Shown here one piece after another: positions 11,036 through 25,692 of a stretch of DNA of 64,000 nt (the first letter of the stretch is position 1; every line of letters begins with the position of its first letter). Source of the DNA: Paraphaeosphaeria minitans. Taxonomy: Eukaryota; Ascomycota; Dothideomycetes; Pleosporales; Didymosphaeriaceae. The position numbers and the translations under genes are program-made. The stretch covers positions 1,922,001-1,986,000 of the forward strand of contig WJXW01000008.1 in assembly GCA_015832175.1 (NCBI GenBank). The letters are read 5' to 3'. Under the pieces are notes generated by a model. It saw nothing but the letters and a program-made list of their open reading frames with translations, did no database searches and had not been told where the DNA came from.

Positions 11036-12665
11036 GGTGTACGTGTATGCGTGTCGCGTGCGCAGCGGGTTGCGCGGCCAGATATTAGAACAGTGTAGAG
11101 AACGGAAGTCGCATTGGGCGCAAAACACGAAAGAAATTGAGACTGGACGTGAACGCTGCACACAGGAGAAAGAGCGAGAGGGCGGACTCGCGAGTGAGAG
11201 AAGAACACTTATTTTATTTGGCTGTAGGAGCGGGATCGTATTAGAGTGGCTGTACACAGTAAGGGGACGTCAGCCCGCCTGGGGCTTGGCTGATTTCGAG
11301 GGTTCACTTGGGTCTTGGGGGATGCGCATAAAAATAGCCATTATTCCGGTTCTGGTTTAGCTCATCACGCATAAGGAAGATATACCGTCTGTTGTACGCC
11401 AGAGGGTTTTTGTTCCAACCAGTGTACAACGGACTACCAATTCTAGTGTTCACAGCAGTTGAGGCGACGGTATGCCGCTTTTGTAAGCGTACTCGTGCCG
11501 CTTCCCCACTGTTCACGGTTGACGATCCGGCTTGGGATAAGAGCCCAGCTTTCGAAACCATGGCTAAGCCAAGCATTTTGTATAAACACGATGCCTGACA
11601 CACAAAACAAGGATTAGAGGCGCGCAGCTTATCCCATTCTAACTTACTCAATTATAGGGTTGCAAGCTTATACCTATAGTAGTGTGATAAGTCAGCTCAC
11701 TGTTCACAGTAGGTTCTGCCCCTAGGATTCCCAATTAAAGTGTTCTGCCACTGTGATCATCCTGTCCCCTGTTGTTTCGAGCCTTGAGTTATTATGTACG
11801 GTTGTCTCGGCTCCTCACAGATGCCTTGTGGGCGCGAGGGGGGGGGGGGAGTACGTGTTACATGACACATACTGAGACGATAAGGCCGGCGTACGGACGT
11901 GGTCTTTCAAGATGTGTGCATATCAATGTGCTGCGTTGCATATTCTCACATGATCACTATGATCCGTAAGTGTACAGTGACAGGTGGGAATGGTATGTGA
12001 AGCATCCGAACGCAGTTACACTCTCAAAGCGTATTGCAGGTACGACATTTGGCGTGTCCTAGGGTCACGCAGCGTTGTGAGTGAAGATAGCTCAGATGAT
12101 CCAGCACCTTTAGTGTCGCGCACCGAGCAGCACACCAACTCCGCACAAAGCGCCTGCCTAGGGATAATCCAAAGTTGGTATGAGCCAAGACAATGTGGAG
12201 CTTGTCTCAGTGAACAAGAAGCCTTTTCTTCTGCAAAAACGACATGTACCCCATCCCGTACGTGCCACTTCCCGTGAGCAGATCATAATTGGTCAACTTG
12301 TTGACATTGCATATTTGCAGCTTTACATACTGTGGCAAACTATCATTGTCGCCGCTGTGCTTTGCATGAGTACTTCACATAAGATTCTAGAGTCGGTGAA
12401 CCGTAATATCTGCATAGGATTGCGTGGCGTGGAGGGGATGTGTGTTTGATCATATTTTCATTGATCGGAGGAGGAATCTTGATTTGTCTCTGCCATGGAT
12501 TTTCCGAAAAGCAGTGACACCCGTAAGCAGCCCGAATATGCCATGTGAATGAGATCGAGCACAAAGCCTCCCTGCTCGTCGCTGTTTCCATTGCCGGGAT
12601 GCGCCACACGACCGCACACATCGTTAATCATCGACCGTCCCCTTCCCCTACGCTAGCAGAAGAAA
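11036..12665. other. 1.6-kb spacer, transporter promoter and eL33 3' region
   Basis: No supported gene is seen. The left part should hold the transporter promoter. There is a run of about eleven G residues near 11840. Short open frames on both strands show no known motif. Confidence 0.45.
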
Positions 12666-13406
12666 TTATATGGACGAAGGGTAAAGCATGACGCGGACGG
12701 AGGCACCGAAGGTCTTCGGTGGGAGGTTGGACCTGAACTTGGCGCGAACAACACCGGAGTTGCCTATACGACATCAGTATTGGTGATTTAACCGATTGTG
12801 ATGCAAATACGCACCGTGAGGACGGGTGATCTTGCCCCAGATGACGCGGATCTTGGAGCCACGGACGGTTCGCTGGGCGCGGTAGACGTACGCGACGCGC
12901 TTACCGGCGTACCATTGTGCGGAGTCGGTGTTGTCGACACCCTCGAGCTTCAGAAGCGAGGTACCGGGGGTGGTGTTGCGCTTGCCCCTCTGGTAGGAGA
13001 TGTGCTTTCCCCTGCGCACATGTCAGTCAATGTCCAAACCACCAAATAAATGCCTGCGATCGAACACGTCCGGCTCTGCTCTACATCTGGATGCTGCGAC
13101 GCTTCCAACAACCCATGCCCTTTTCCCACGATGGAAACCCATGTCTTGTCCTCCAGTAGTTGCAGTTCCCCGGTTTGCGCGTTCTTCGAGTTCGGCATTC
13201 GGATACAGAGCAAAGCGGATCGTCGACTGATGGAAAAGCGATGGTTGACTTACTTCACGTAAACTATTGCAAACGTATGTTAGCGCATGTATTCAGAGGG
13301 TATGGGAGCCTGTTCGTCACCCCAGGTCCAGTGTATGAACCTAGAGTCGACGGCCAATGCGACCGGGCTGCGAGGTCAACTTACGGCGGTGAGACTGTTC
13401 AGACAT
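12666..13406 (-). CDS. RPL33: 60S ribosomal protein eL33 (L33/L35A)
   Basis: Four exons (13406-13385, 13263-13254, 13011-12815, 12763-12666) give 108 aa, against 107 in yeast L33. The spliced protein reads [19 protein letters not shown], then the central [21 protein letters not shown] and the C-terminal [19 protein letters not shown]. The ending RVMLYPSSI closely matches the family. eL33 is a structural protein of the large ribosomal subunit in the cytoplasm. The second exon is only 10 nt and encodes most of Leu-Tyr-Val-Lys. It sits between introns of 121 and 242 nt with good GTAAG/GTAAGT donors, and removing it would shift the frame. The split after the first seven codons recalls the conserved intron near the 5' end of yeast RPL33 genes. 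I looked for a box C/D snoRNA in the 242-nt intron and saw no convincing pair of boxes. Confidence 0.95.
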
Positions 13407-15224
13407 GGCGAAGGTTTCCTGGCCTCTGAATATTGGGTGGGATGGGTGTCGGGACCGAAGTCGTTATTGCTGCCGGTTAGTAGTGGTCGTCGCTCTCTGT
13501 GAAGGTCGCGAAGTCGATTGTGTGCGCTTGGTGCGCTCGCTTAAGCCCGCCAAGAGCTCGATCGGCCCCAGCCAATAGTACGCGTCCTCCTCCACGCTAG
13601 ATGCCGTTGCCGTCATGAGAACAACATGAACATGCCCTCTGCAAACGTTACTCTGTCTCACTGGGCCTGGTAATATTCAAAGATTGAGTTATCATGTAAA
13701 TGGTTCCACAGTTGAGACCCACGATGCACAACTACTGATTGCCATGTCGCACTTCGCAGAATCTCTAGCGCATACGCGATGGAATGCGAACTGGATGAAG
13801 GGAGTGCGCGAACCTTTGGCGGATGTGTCTTGCTGAACGAGACATGTCAAGTATACTCGGGGCTGTCTTTCGACGACAAGAACTGCAGCAAGAACCGATT
13901 GAAGCCGCACAAGGCTACTGCCACCTCGATTCTAGGATATGGACCTTTGCTTTGGGAATCAATCGTTGAGTCCTACCACGATGTTGCCATATTCCTGAAC
14001 TGTTGCTCCGTCAACGCACTGCTAGCAAGTTTGCGCGAGGCCTGGCTGACGGTGTTAAATGGATGTTTCTCGAGGTGCTGTATGCGGGCTACGTTTCGCC
14101 GGTTAGTTGGCTGGACCTGGTCCCGCGAAACATGGTGTTGGATGTCGGCCTTTGCTTCGGGCTATCAATGCTTCAGTAATCATGAAAGTCCCCACGCACG
14201 CCACAACGCCGTGCCGCGGAATCACACCAATGCATTTCCACGTCGTCGAAGCTAAGCTGCTACGGTAAGGTTCTGACTTCTGCCGTGATTACTCTTACTG
14301 GGGCCTCTTTGCCATCGAGCAACTTCCCCGCGACAGGGGTCGATTGGCATCGGCCCAGAGCAGCTCAATTCATCCGTGCCACCATGTTTTCTCACCCAGA
14401 ACCTGTAACGGTCGGGTTCCGACTGTCGGAAATGCGCCGAGCAGTCGGCAGATAAAGATGAAGCTTCATTACGAGTTTTCGTAATTATGCCTCGAATGTA
14501 CACCCAGCGCTGTAGGTATCAAGGCGGACAGGTGAGGTTGGCAAAGCTTGAGGGGGCGCCGGAGACAGAGGTTTCGACTTTCGGCACGTCTTCTGTCACC
14601 CAGAGAAGCCGGACATCGGAGGTGTCAGTGAGGGGAGGCCGGAGCGAACGAGCTGCCTTTGCGGCGCTGCGACGAGCCTGCTACGAGAACGAAAGCTTGG
14701 TATCCAGCTCAACAAAAAAGCATACAGAGGCTGCTGCAATGTCGACCTCGCCGCGAAACAGCGACGGGCGGAAGTCGTGAGCGCAATCAATGGTTATGGC
14801 GGGGTCGTGCCTACCTATCGCTCGGCGTTAGTAACGCGTCTGGCGCCGGATATGCTTTGCAAGAGATGCATCGGCTTAGTGATGCTTGAACGCCAACCTG
14901 TGATTAAAATCTGGCCAGGGCCCCCTCTTGCCTATCTCTACCTTTGATCGTGACAATCTGTTCATCGTCCTGCAAAAGCGCCGACGGATTGCTGCTCCTA
15001 GCGCGACTGTATCTACTCGAATAAAATACGTCAATCCCGAGGCGATCCACACCTTTTGGGTTGACCCCACCACTCACAAAGTTCGCCCGATTCCAGCTCC
15101 CCTTACACCGCCATCACACTCTCACCAGCTCCTCTTCACTTGCAGCTCAGAAACCGAGCTGCGGATCCATTAAGCCGGCAAAGTTAGACCTTTCCAGGCC
15201 GTCTCCTTCCGGACAGCCAGCACA
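13407..15224. other. 1.8-kb divergent spacer between eL33 and G6PDH genes
   Basis: This region should contain both promoters. An open frame at 13779-14255 (plus, 158 codons) is rich in Cys and Trp with no recognisable domain, and I judge it non-coding. No RNA gene or repeat is recognised. Confidence 0.4.
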
Positions 15225-17330
<2,106 letters not shown>

Positions 17331-18323
17331 AGATCCGTATGATGCTGCTTACAAGCTGCATGCTATGGACTGCATTCGAGGGATTGCTTTGCGTTGGAGT
17401 ACGGCCTAGATGCTGTCTTTGAGCAAGTATGCCTGCGGGGCAGACTCAAATAGATATGAATGCAACGAATCTAATCTAAAATGCATGCCCTTGAATGCAT
17501 GGCAGTATGCAACACGGTGGATGACATGGATACATGAAAAGGTAGTGGCGCACCTGTAACCTCATCCTGTTGTACCAAGTCACTCTATCACACGTTTGTA
17601 AAGTCATGGCAGGATAGGTCATGGTGGATGTACACAGTTGGGTGGATTCTCAATTCGATAAACGACTGTCTGAGTGTTTACCCCGCACGCCTCTGCGCCT
17701 CTGCCTACGGCTTCTCGTACGCTTGCCATCAGCTTGGATGGGACTCGCCCCGCTAGTAGCTGCCCGTACCTGAATTTTGCTTCGCATCGTGCATGAGATC
17801 CGATCGCTTTACCTCTTCTAGTCCCCCCTAGCTCCCGTCTACCCTGATCTACAGTGCTTTCAGGCTTCTCGGGAACTCTCCGTGCTGCAAACGAAGACCC
17901 CGGGAACAGCCCATTGTGGCCACGGTCGTGTCACGTGCCCAGGGCCGATTTGGTGGGCTAAGAGAATTGCGTCACGCACGCAGCGGCGGGTCGTGTCAGA
18001 TAATTTTTCAACCACCAGCTCGAGTCACCGAAAACCGGAGTCAGGTGTAATAGCACAGTAGCGCCTGAGGTTTGCGCCTTTTATCGCTGTGACGCATCGA
18101 GCAGTCGTGAGGCTAATTTGGAAAATAAGTGGTGTTATTGTCCATTGTCGAAACTTTTGTTCCCCTTCAACTCACTCTGCTACCCCGCTATACCTTATAG
18201 GACATATTCTTCCTGTCGTATCTTCACCCCAGGGTCCTCGACGCACATCACGGATCCGATTTCCTATATAGGGTTCTGGAACGTAGTACCATCGCGCACA
18301 CGATTCCGTCACCAGCCGCCAAC
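17331..18323. promoter_or_regulatory. 3-phosphoglycerate dehydrogenase upstream region
   Basis: This spacer holds the 3' flank of G6PDH and the promoter of the downstream gene. A CACGTG E-box palindrome occurs near 17934-17939, and a TGACGCA element, similar to a CRE or Gcn4 half site, near 18090. Both are short motifs that can occur by chance. No gene is seen. Confidence 0.35.
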
Positions 18324-19840
18324 ATGAGTCCCCCCAGCCCGCCTAGACAGATTGCGGTGCCCATCTCCAATATGAGCAACCTTTCCAGACAGGTCTCCAA
18401 CAGCCTGAACCTCAGCACCAGCCCAAATCTCTCTTTCCACAGCCCGCCGACCAGCTTCCGAGCACCGTGAGTCAAACCACAAGTTTGTGTTGGAAACGTG
18501 CGCTTACTGTCCTGGACAGACCTAGCTACACGGCCAACACCCCCGGCTACTCCGCCGGAGCCGCCGCCGCGAATGCGAAGCAACTTAAGCCTTTCGACAC
18601 CAAGGATGTGAAGGTGTTGCTGCTTGAGAATGTCAACCTCGCTGGTGTGAACATACTGAAGGAGCAGGGCTACCAGGTGGAAGCCATCAAGAGCAGCTTG
18701 CCAGAGGACCAATTGATCGAGAAGATCCGCCATGTTCACGTTATCGGCATCCGCTCCAAGACGAGGCTCACCGAACGCGTCCTGAAGGAGGCCAAGAACC
18801 TCCTCGTGATCGGCTGCTTCTGCATCGGTACAAATCAGGTCGACCTCAGTTATGCCGCGTCGCAAGGTATCGCCGTGTTCAATTCTCCCTTCTCCAACTC
18901 GCGCTCCGTCGCCGAACTCGTCATCTCCGAAGTCATCGCCCTTGCGCGACAACTTGCCGACCGCTCGATGGAACTACACAACGGCACGTGGAACAAGGTC
19001 AGCAAGGGCTGCTGGGAGATTCGTGGCAAGACTCTCGGCATAGTCGGCTACGGTCACATTGGTAGCCAGCTGTCCGTCCTGGCCGAGGCGATGGGCATGG
19101 AGGTCATCTACTACGACGTCGTGAATCTGATGGGTCTGGGAACTGCCAAGCAGGTGAAGACGCTGGACGACCTGCTGGATCAGTCGGATTTCGTGACGCT
19201 GCATGTACCAGAGACGGGCGATACGAAGAACCTGATTGGAAAGACACAGTTGGACAAGATGAAGAACGGATCGTACCTCATCAACAACGCCCGTGGAAAG
19301 GTTGTCGACATACCCGCCTTGATTGAGGCCATGCGCAGCGGAAAGCTTGCCGGTGCAGCCATCGATGTCTTCCCGAACGAGCCTGCGGGCAACGGCGACT
19401 ACTTCAACAACGAGCTCAACGACTGGGTAAAGGGCCTGCAGGGCTTGAAGAACCTCATCCTGACTCCTCACATTGGTGGCAGTACCGAAGAAGCACAGAG
19501 CGCAATCGGCGCAGAGGTCAGCACCGCCCTTGTCAAGTACGTCAACGAGGGCTCGACTCTGGGTGCCGTCAACATGCCCGAGGTGAACCTGCGCAACATC
19601 AACTTGGACGAACCAAACTGCGTGCGGGTGGTTTTCATCCACAAGAACGTGCCTGGTGTGCTGAGGCAGGTTAACGGCGTATTGCTGAACCACAACATCG
19701 ACAAGCAGAGCTCGGATTCAAGAGGCGACGTTGCATACCTCATGGCGGACGTTAGCGACGTGAAGGAGGATGAGATTAGGAGTCTCTTCCAGAGCCTCGA
19801 GGAGCTGCCGTCGAGCCTACGGACAAGGATGTTGTACTAG
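18324..19840 (+). CDS. SER3: D-3-phosphoglycerate dehydrogenase
   Basis: Two exons, 18324-18466 and 18520-19840, give 487 aa, close to yeast Ser3/Ser33 (469 aa). The N-terminal 80 residues are rich in Ser/Pro and probably disordered. The catalytic body follows: VLLLENVNLAGVNIL, IGIRSKTRLTERVL, CIGTNQVDL, NSPFSNSRSVAELVI, the NAD-binding loop GIVGYGHIGSQ, NNARGKVVDIPAL, AIDVFPNEP, and the active-site histidine in TPHIGGSTEEAQ. An ACT-like regulatory domain closes the protein (VRVVFIHKNVPGVLRQVNGVL), ending in the family's RxxRMLY-type tail. It oxidises 3-phosphoglycerate to 3-phosphohydroxypyruvate, the first step of serine synthesis, and the ACT domain is the usual site for serine feedback. 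Its position beside G6PDH probably has no functional meaning. Confidence 0.96.
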
Positions 19841-20722
19841 GCGAAATGGGGCGGGGCAAGTTGATGGATTGAGACATTTTGGTTTACACGAGGAACTTTG
19901 AATCGGGCATGGAATTCTCAACTATCCTGGTGGTACTCACGCAGTCAAAAGTATTCAACATGGCGTTTACCTAGATAGACACGCGTCTAGGAGTGCATCG
20001 GCGGACGCGCATAGAGTCTTGTTGTTTGCAAGCATGTATCTGATGATCTTCACGTAGCGGTTTCAGAGGAAAAGCATAATCTGAGGTTATTTCACGAGAT
20101 GAGCATCGCTGTGAAGCACGAGACGTTTGCAAGAAGCCGGCTTGCACAAGCTCGATTGAAAGGGGGCAATTCTGTTCTAACACGCACGGTCCCTGAGCGC
20201 TCCACAACGCGCTGCGCTCTGACCGCGGGAGTGAGCCGTGGAGCCCCGTGGTGAAAGGCACAGCAGAGGGCATGCAATGGCTATCTAGCGGGTGCAAAGT
20301 CGCTGGTCGCTGGTCGCTGGTCGCTGGTCGCTGTGCGTCTGAGGTGCATGACGGCGTCGAGCTGCGTTCTCGGGGTGGGCCGCTTGGCAGAATGCCATTG
20401 GCCGGTGCGGCGTGATGCCCCTGCTTACCTGCGCGCTGTTGGCGGTGAGGTTATTCCTTAGTGAAGGTCCGCGTTCCACTCCAGTAAACAGCTGCACAAC
20501 ACCCACCCTCTTCACTCACGCAATCACGCACTCGAGGCATGCATTCCGCTCTGTGACGCAGCGACACTGCTTGCAGACAGCGAGTTTTCCGCCGCGCACC
20601 AACCCCACCCGCCGGTAGAGGCACCACTTTGACCACCAGACACTGAAAGGGAGACCTGGACCCTGAGAAGCCCGCTATCACCTTGGCCATCCCCTCGACG
20701 AGACGCACTCCCAGGACACACC
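19841..20722. promoter_or_regulatory. Myosin V upstream region
   Basis: This 882-bp spacer lies between two plus-strand genes and should hold the myosin promoter. It contains a 7-bp tandem repeat at about 20300-20335. No gene is seen. Confidence 0.4.
20300..20335. repeat. 7-bp tandem repeat (CGCTGGT)n
   Basis: CGCTGGT is repeated more than four times in perfect tandem, about 390 bp upstream of the myosin start codon. Confidence 0.9.
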
Positions 20723-23700
20723 ATGGCGCACATTTTCGATGTTGGGACTCGCGCGTGGCAGCCAGACGCGGCCGAGGGCTGGGTTGCCTCCGAGGTCACC
20801 GACAAGCAGGTAGCCGGCGACCAGGTCACGCTGGTCTTCACACTGGAGAATGGCGAGGTACGCGAGCAGAGACACACGTTGTAGGGCGATGCGGGAGATG
20901 CAATTAGCTGACAATTTGACCGTAGAGCAAGACGGTCGTGACGACGCTCGCCGCCATCCAGGATGGCAATGACCCGAACCTGCCACCGCTGATGAATCCG
21001 GCCATGCTCGAGGCTAGCGACGATCTTACGAACCTGTCACATCTTAACGAACCGGCTGGTATGTTAGACACAAACACGAGGAGGGCGGCATACTGACGGT
21101 GCACAGTGCTACAGGCCATCAGACTACGATATGCGCAAAAGGAGATCTACACATATTCCGGTATCGTGCTGATAGCAGCGAACCCGTTCGCCAGGGTTGA
21201 CTCTCTATATGTACCTGGAATGGTGCAGGTATATGCTGGGAAGCAGAGGTCCTACGGCGCGCCGCATCTGTTCGCCATTGCTGAAGAAGCTTTTGCGTAC
21301 GTCTGCCCAGCCATTGCTTTCGTCAATCGTTGATGGACGGCGAGAACAATACCACGTGCTAACACTCGGCAGAGACATGTTGCGAGACGACAAGAATCAG
21401 ACCATTGTCGTTTCTGGTGAATCCGGAGCAGGCAAAACTGTCAGCGCCAAATACATCATGCGATATTTTGCGACCCGAGAGTCGCCCGACAACCCCGGCA
21501 AGCGGAGAGGCAAAGCAGACTCCATGAGCGAGACAGAAGAGCAGATCCTGGCAACCAACCCCATAATGGAAGCTTTTGGTAACGCAAAAACCACCCGAAA
21601 CGATAACTCCTCCCGCTTCGGCAAATACATCGAGATTATGTTCAACAAGGAGACAGACATCACAGGTGCAAAGATACGGACGTACTTGCTAGAACGGTCA
21701 CGATTGGTCTTCCAGCCGCTGAAGGAGCGAAACTACCACATCTTCTACCAATTGATCAAGGGAGCGACGGAGGCCGAAACTCAAGAGCTTTCTCTGAAGA
21801 CTGTAGAAGAGTTTGGCTATCTCAACCAAGGAAGCTCTCCCACCATCGATGGTGTGGATGACAAGGCAGAATTCGATGCGACGCGGAAATCGCTGACCAC
21901 GATCGGTGTTCCACCAGAGACACAATCCCAGCTCTGGCGGTTACTTGCTGCTCTTTTGCACATGGGAGACATTCAAATTACAGCTACCCGTACTGATTCA
22001 GCACTCGACTCTGCTGAGCCCTCCCTTCTGAAGGCCTGCGACCTGCTCGGTATCAACGCGGCCAATTTCGCCAAATGGACGGTCAAGAAGCAGTTGATCA
22101 CACGAGGCGAAAAGATTGTATCAAATCTCACCAAGCAGGCCGCTGTGGTTGTCCGGGATTCCGTGGCTAAGTTCATCTATTCGAGCTTGTTCGACTGGCT
22201 CGTCGAGCGTACCAATGAGAGTCTCGCCACAGAGGAAGTCATTGCAAACGCCAAAACGTTCATTGGTGTGCTCGATATTTATGGTTTTGAACACTTTGCG
22301 AAAAACTCTTTCGAACAGTTCTGTATCAATTACGCGAACGAGAAGCTACAGCAAGAGTTCAACCAGCACGTCTTCAAGCTGGAGCAAGAAGAATATCTCC
22401 GGGAAGAGATCGACTGGACGTTTATTGACTTCGCGGACAACCAAAAATGTATTGATTTGATCGAAGGCAAGCTCGGTGTGCTAGCTTTGCTGGATGAAGA
22501 ATCGCGCCTCCCCATGGGATCAGATGACCAATTCGTCACGAAGCTGCACCACAACTTCTTTGGCGACAACAAGCATGAATTCTACCAAAAGCCCAGGTTC
22601 GGAAAGTCGGCATTTACCGTCAAGCATTATGCTGTCCCAGTCACCTACGAGTCTGAAGGCTTCATTGAAAAGAACCGAGACACCGTGCCCGACGAGCATA
22701 TGGAAGTCCTCAAGGCCTCGAGCAACAAGTTTTTGATACAGGTTCTGGACACCGCGGCAGCAATCCGCGACAAGGAAAACGCAGCCACCGCCTCAGCGAA
22801 ATCTATCACTCCGGGTAGGAGGGTCGCTTCGACCCGAAAGCCGACTCTCGGTGGTATCTTCAAGTCTTCCCTTATCGAGCTCATGAACACCATCAACTCT
22901 ACAGATGTCCACTACATTCGATGTATCAAGCCCAACGAGGCCAAGGAAGCATGGAAGTTCGAGGGTCCTATGGTCCTCAACCAGCTTCGAGCTTGTGGTG
23001 TTCTCGAGACAGTCCGCATCTCTTGTGCCGGTTACCCCACGCGATGGACCTATGAGGAATTCGCCATGCGCTACTACATGCTGACGCCGTCATCGTCTTG
23101 GACACCGGAAATCCGAAACATGGCCAAGGCTATCCTTCATAAGGCTCTGGGTGATGGCAAGAACGATGGCACCGACAAGTACCAGATGGGTCTCACCAAG
23201 ATCTTCTTCCGCGCTGGTATGCTTGCGTTCCTTGAGAATCTGCGCTCCGCACGATTGAACGATGCTGCTATTATGATTCAAAAGAACCTCCGAGCGAAGT
23301 ACTACCGCCGTGTGTATCTGGAGATGCGAGAAGCCATCATCGCTATTCAATCTCTGGCTCGCGGATACATTACCCGAGAACGCGCAGAAGAGGCCCGGCA
23401 GGTCAAGGCCGCAACAACCATTCAACGTGTGTGGCGCGGTACCAAGGATAGGAAACGATTCCACGTGGTTAGAAACTCGGTTATATTGTTCCAAGCTGCC
23501 GCGAAAGGTTATCTTTGCCGGAAGAACATTCTCGACAAGCGACTTGGGGATGCCGCGCGTATCATTCAGCGTTCTTGGAGGTCTCAGCGGCAACTTCGCG
23601 CTTGGAGACAATACAGGAAGAAGATTGTCCTCGTCCAGGGCTTGTGGAGGGGAAAGAGGGCTCGTAGGGAGTACAAGGGTCTCCGTGCCGAGGCTCGCGA

Positions 23701-25692
23701 TCTCAAGAACATTTCCTACAAGCTGGAGAACAAGGTCGTCGAACTCACGCAGAACCTGGGTTCGATGCGGCAAGAGAACAAGTCCCTCAAGCAGCAAGTC
23801 GAGAACTACGAAGGCCAGATCAAGTCGTACAAGGAACGGAGCCGTGCCTTGGAGAATCGACAAAAGGAGCTCCAGGCAGAGGCCAACCAAGCTGGTATCA
23901 CCGCTGCCAAGTTGAGCGCGATAGAGGAAGAGTTTAAGAAACTCCAGACCAATTACGACGAGAGTAACTCGAAGATCCGCCACTTGCAGGAGGAGGAGAA
24001 GCTGCTGCGCACATCTCTCAAGCAGACCACAGACGATCTCGAGTCAGCTAAGCGGAGAAGCAACATTACGGAAACCGAAAAGCTAACTTTGCGCCAACAG
24101 CTCACCGAGCTGCAAGAGCAAGTCGAGGTTATGAAGCGATCTGGACCGGTCAACGGTGGACAACTCGAAAACGGGCACACCCCAATGGCGGCGAGCCTCA
24201 TCAACCTCGTTTCATCGAAGAAGCCCAAGAGGCGGAGTGCTGGACCTGACACCCGCGACCTGGACCGCTTCAGCCAGACTTACAGCCCGCGCCCTGTCTC
24301 CATGGCTGTCGGCTCTACTGTCCACCGCCCCAACCTTTCTGGCTCGACATTCAACAACAACTTGGACAATGTTGAGCTTGAGCTGGAGAACATTCTTGGC
24401 GATGAGGACAACCTCAACGATGAAGTAACTCTCGGCTTGATCAAGAACCTCAAGATCCCCTCGCCTACCACAACTCCTCCTCCCACGGACAAAGAGGTGC
24501 TCTTCCCTGCTTACCTCATCAACCTTGTCACTTCCGAGATGTGGAACAACGGCTTCGTCAAAGAATCCGAGCGTTTCCTTGCGAACGTTATGCAGTCGAT
24601 CCAACAGGAGGTTATGCAGCATGATGGCGATGAGGCTATCAACCCCGGCGCTTTCTGGTTGTCCAACGTTCACGAGATGCTTTCATTTGTCTTCCTCGCC
24701 GAAGACTGGTACGAGCAGCAGAAGACCGACAACTACGAGTACGACCGTTTGTTGGAGATCGTTAAGCACGATCTAGAGAGCCTTGAGTTCAACATCTACC
24801 ACACCTGGATGAAGGTCCTCAAGAAGAAACTTCACAAGATGATCATTCCTGCTATCATCGAATCGCAGTCCCTGCCTGGTTTCGTTACGAACGAGAGCAA
24901 CCGCTTCCTTGGCAAGCTTCTTCAGAGCAACAACTCCCCTGCTTACAGCATGGACAACTTGCTCAGCCTGCTGAACAACGTCTACAAGGCCATGAAGGCT
25001 TACTACCTCGAAGACTCGATTGTCACGCAGACGGTCACGGAGCTTCTTAGACTTGTCGGAGTTACTGCATTCAACGACCTGCTCATGAGGCGCAATTTCC
25101 TCTCCTGGAAGCGTGGCCTTCAGATCAACTACAACATCACTCGTATTGAGGAATGGTGCAAGTCCCACGACATGCCAGAGGGTACTCTCCAGCTGGAGCA
25201 CCTGATGCAGGCCACCAAGCTGCTTCAATTGAAGAAGGCTACCTTGAACGACATCGAGATCATTCAGGACATTTGCTGGATGCTGTCGCCCAACCAGATC
25301 CAGAAGTTGCTTAACCAGTACCTCGTCGCAGACTACGAACAGCCAATCAACGGGGAGATCATGAAGGCTGTCGCTTCCCGGGTAACCGAGAAGAGCGATG
25401 TTCTGCTGTTGACGGCAGTAGACATGGAAGATTCCGGTCCCTATGAGATTGCTGAGCCCAGGGTCATCACAGCTTTGGAGACGTACACTCCTTCTTGTAA
25501 GTTATTTCATCCTATGCACAACAAAAATGTGAGCTAATCATGATTCCAGGGCTGCAAACTCCTCGCCTGAAGCGCCTCGCCGAGATAGTATCTCAGCAGG
25601 CCATCGCGCAGCAAGAGAAGATGGAGTTTGAGCACGTCAACGGTGACATCATCAGCGGGCAGCCCATGATCGAGGAGGAAGTAGCTGCATAG
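20723..25692 (+). CDS. MYO2: Class V myosin heavy chain
   Basis: Five exons (20723-20857, 20926-21058, 21107-21296, 21373-25496, 25550-25692) give 1574 aa, the same size as yeast Myo2. The head carries the N-terminal SH3-like part (residues 1-60), the P-loop GESGAGKT near 168-175, NDNSSRFGKYIEIMF (switch I), LDIYGFEHF (switch II) and the actin-contact region ending HYIRCIKPNE. The converter is followed by about six IQ motifs (for example IQSLARGYITRERAEEAR and IQRVWRGTKDRK). A coiled coil follows (about 880-1070), then the globular DIL cargo-binding tail (about 1230-1480) and a short C-terminal piece on the last exon. Class V myosins move secretory vesicles and organelles along actin cables towards growing hyphal tips; the Aspergillus homolog is MyoE. 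The small first three exons are typical of this gene in filamentous fungi. Confidence 0.97.

Noticed and set aside
13012..13253. Possible intron-encoded snoRNA in the eL33 gene
   Set aside because: Ribosomal protein introns often host snoRNAs, but I found no paired C (RTGATGA) and D (CTGA) boxes with a terminal stem on the coding strand.
13779..14255. 158-codon plus-strand frame between eL33 and G6PDH
   Set aside because: It has an odd Cys/Trp-rich composition, no domain, weak start context and no splice partners. It lies in a divergent promoter region.
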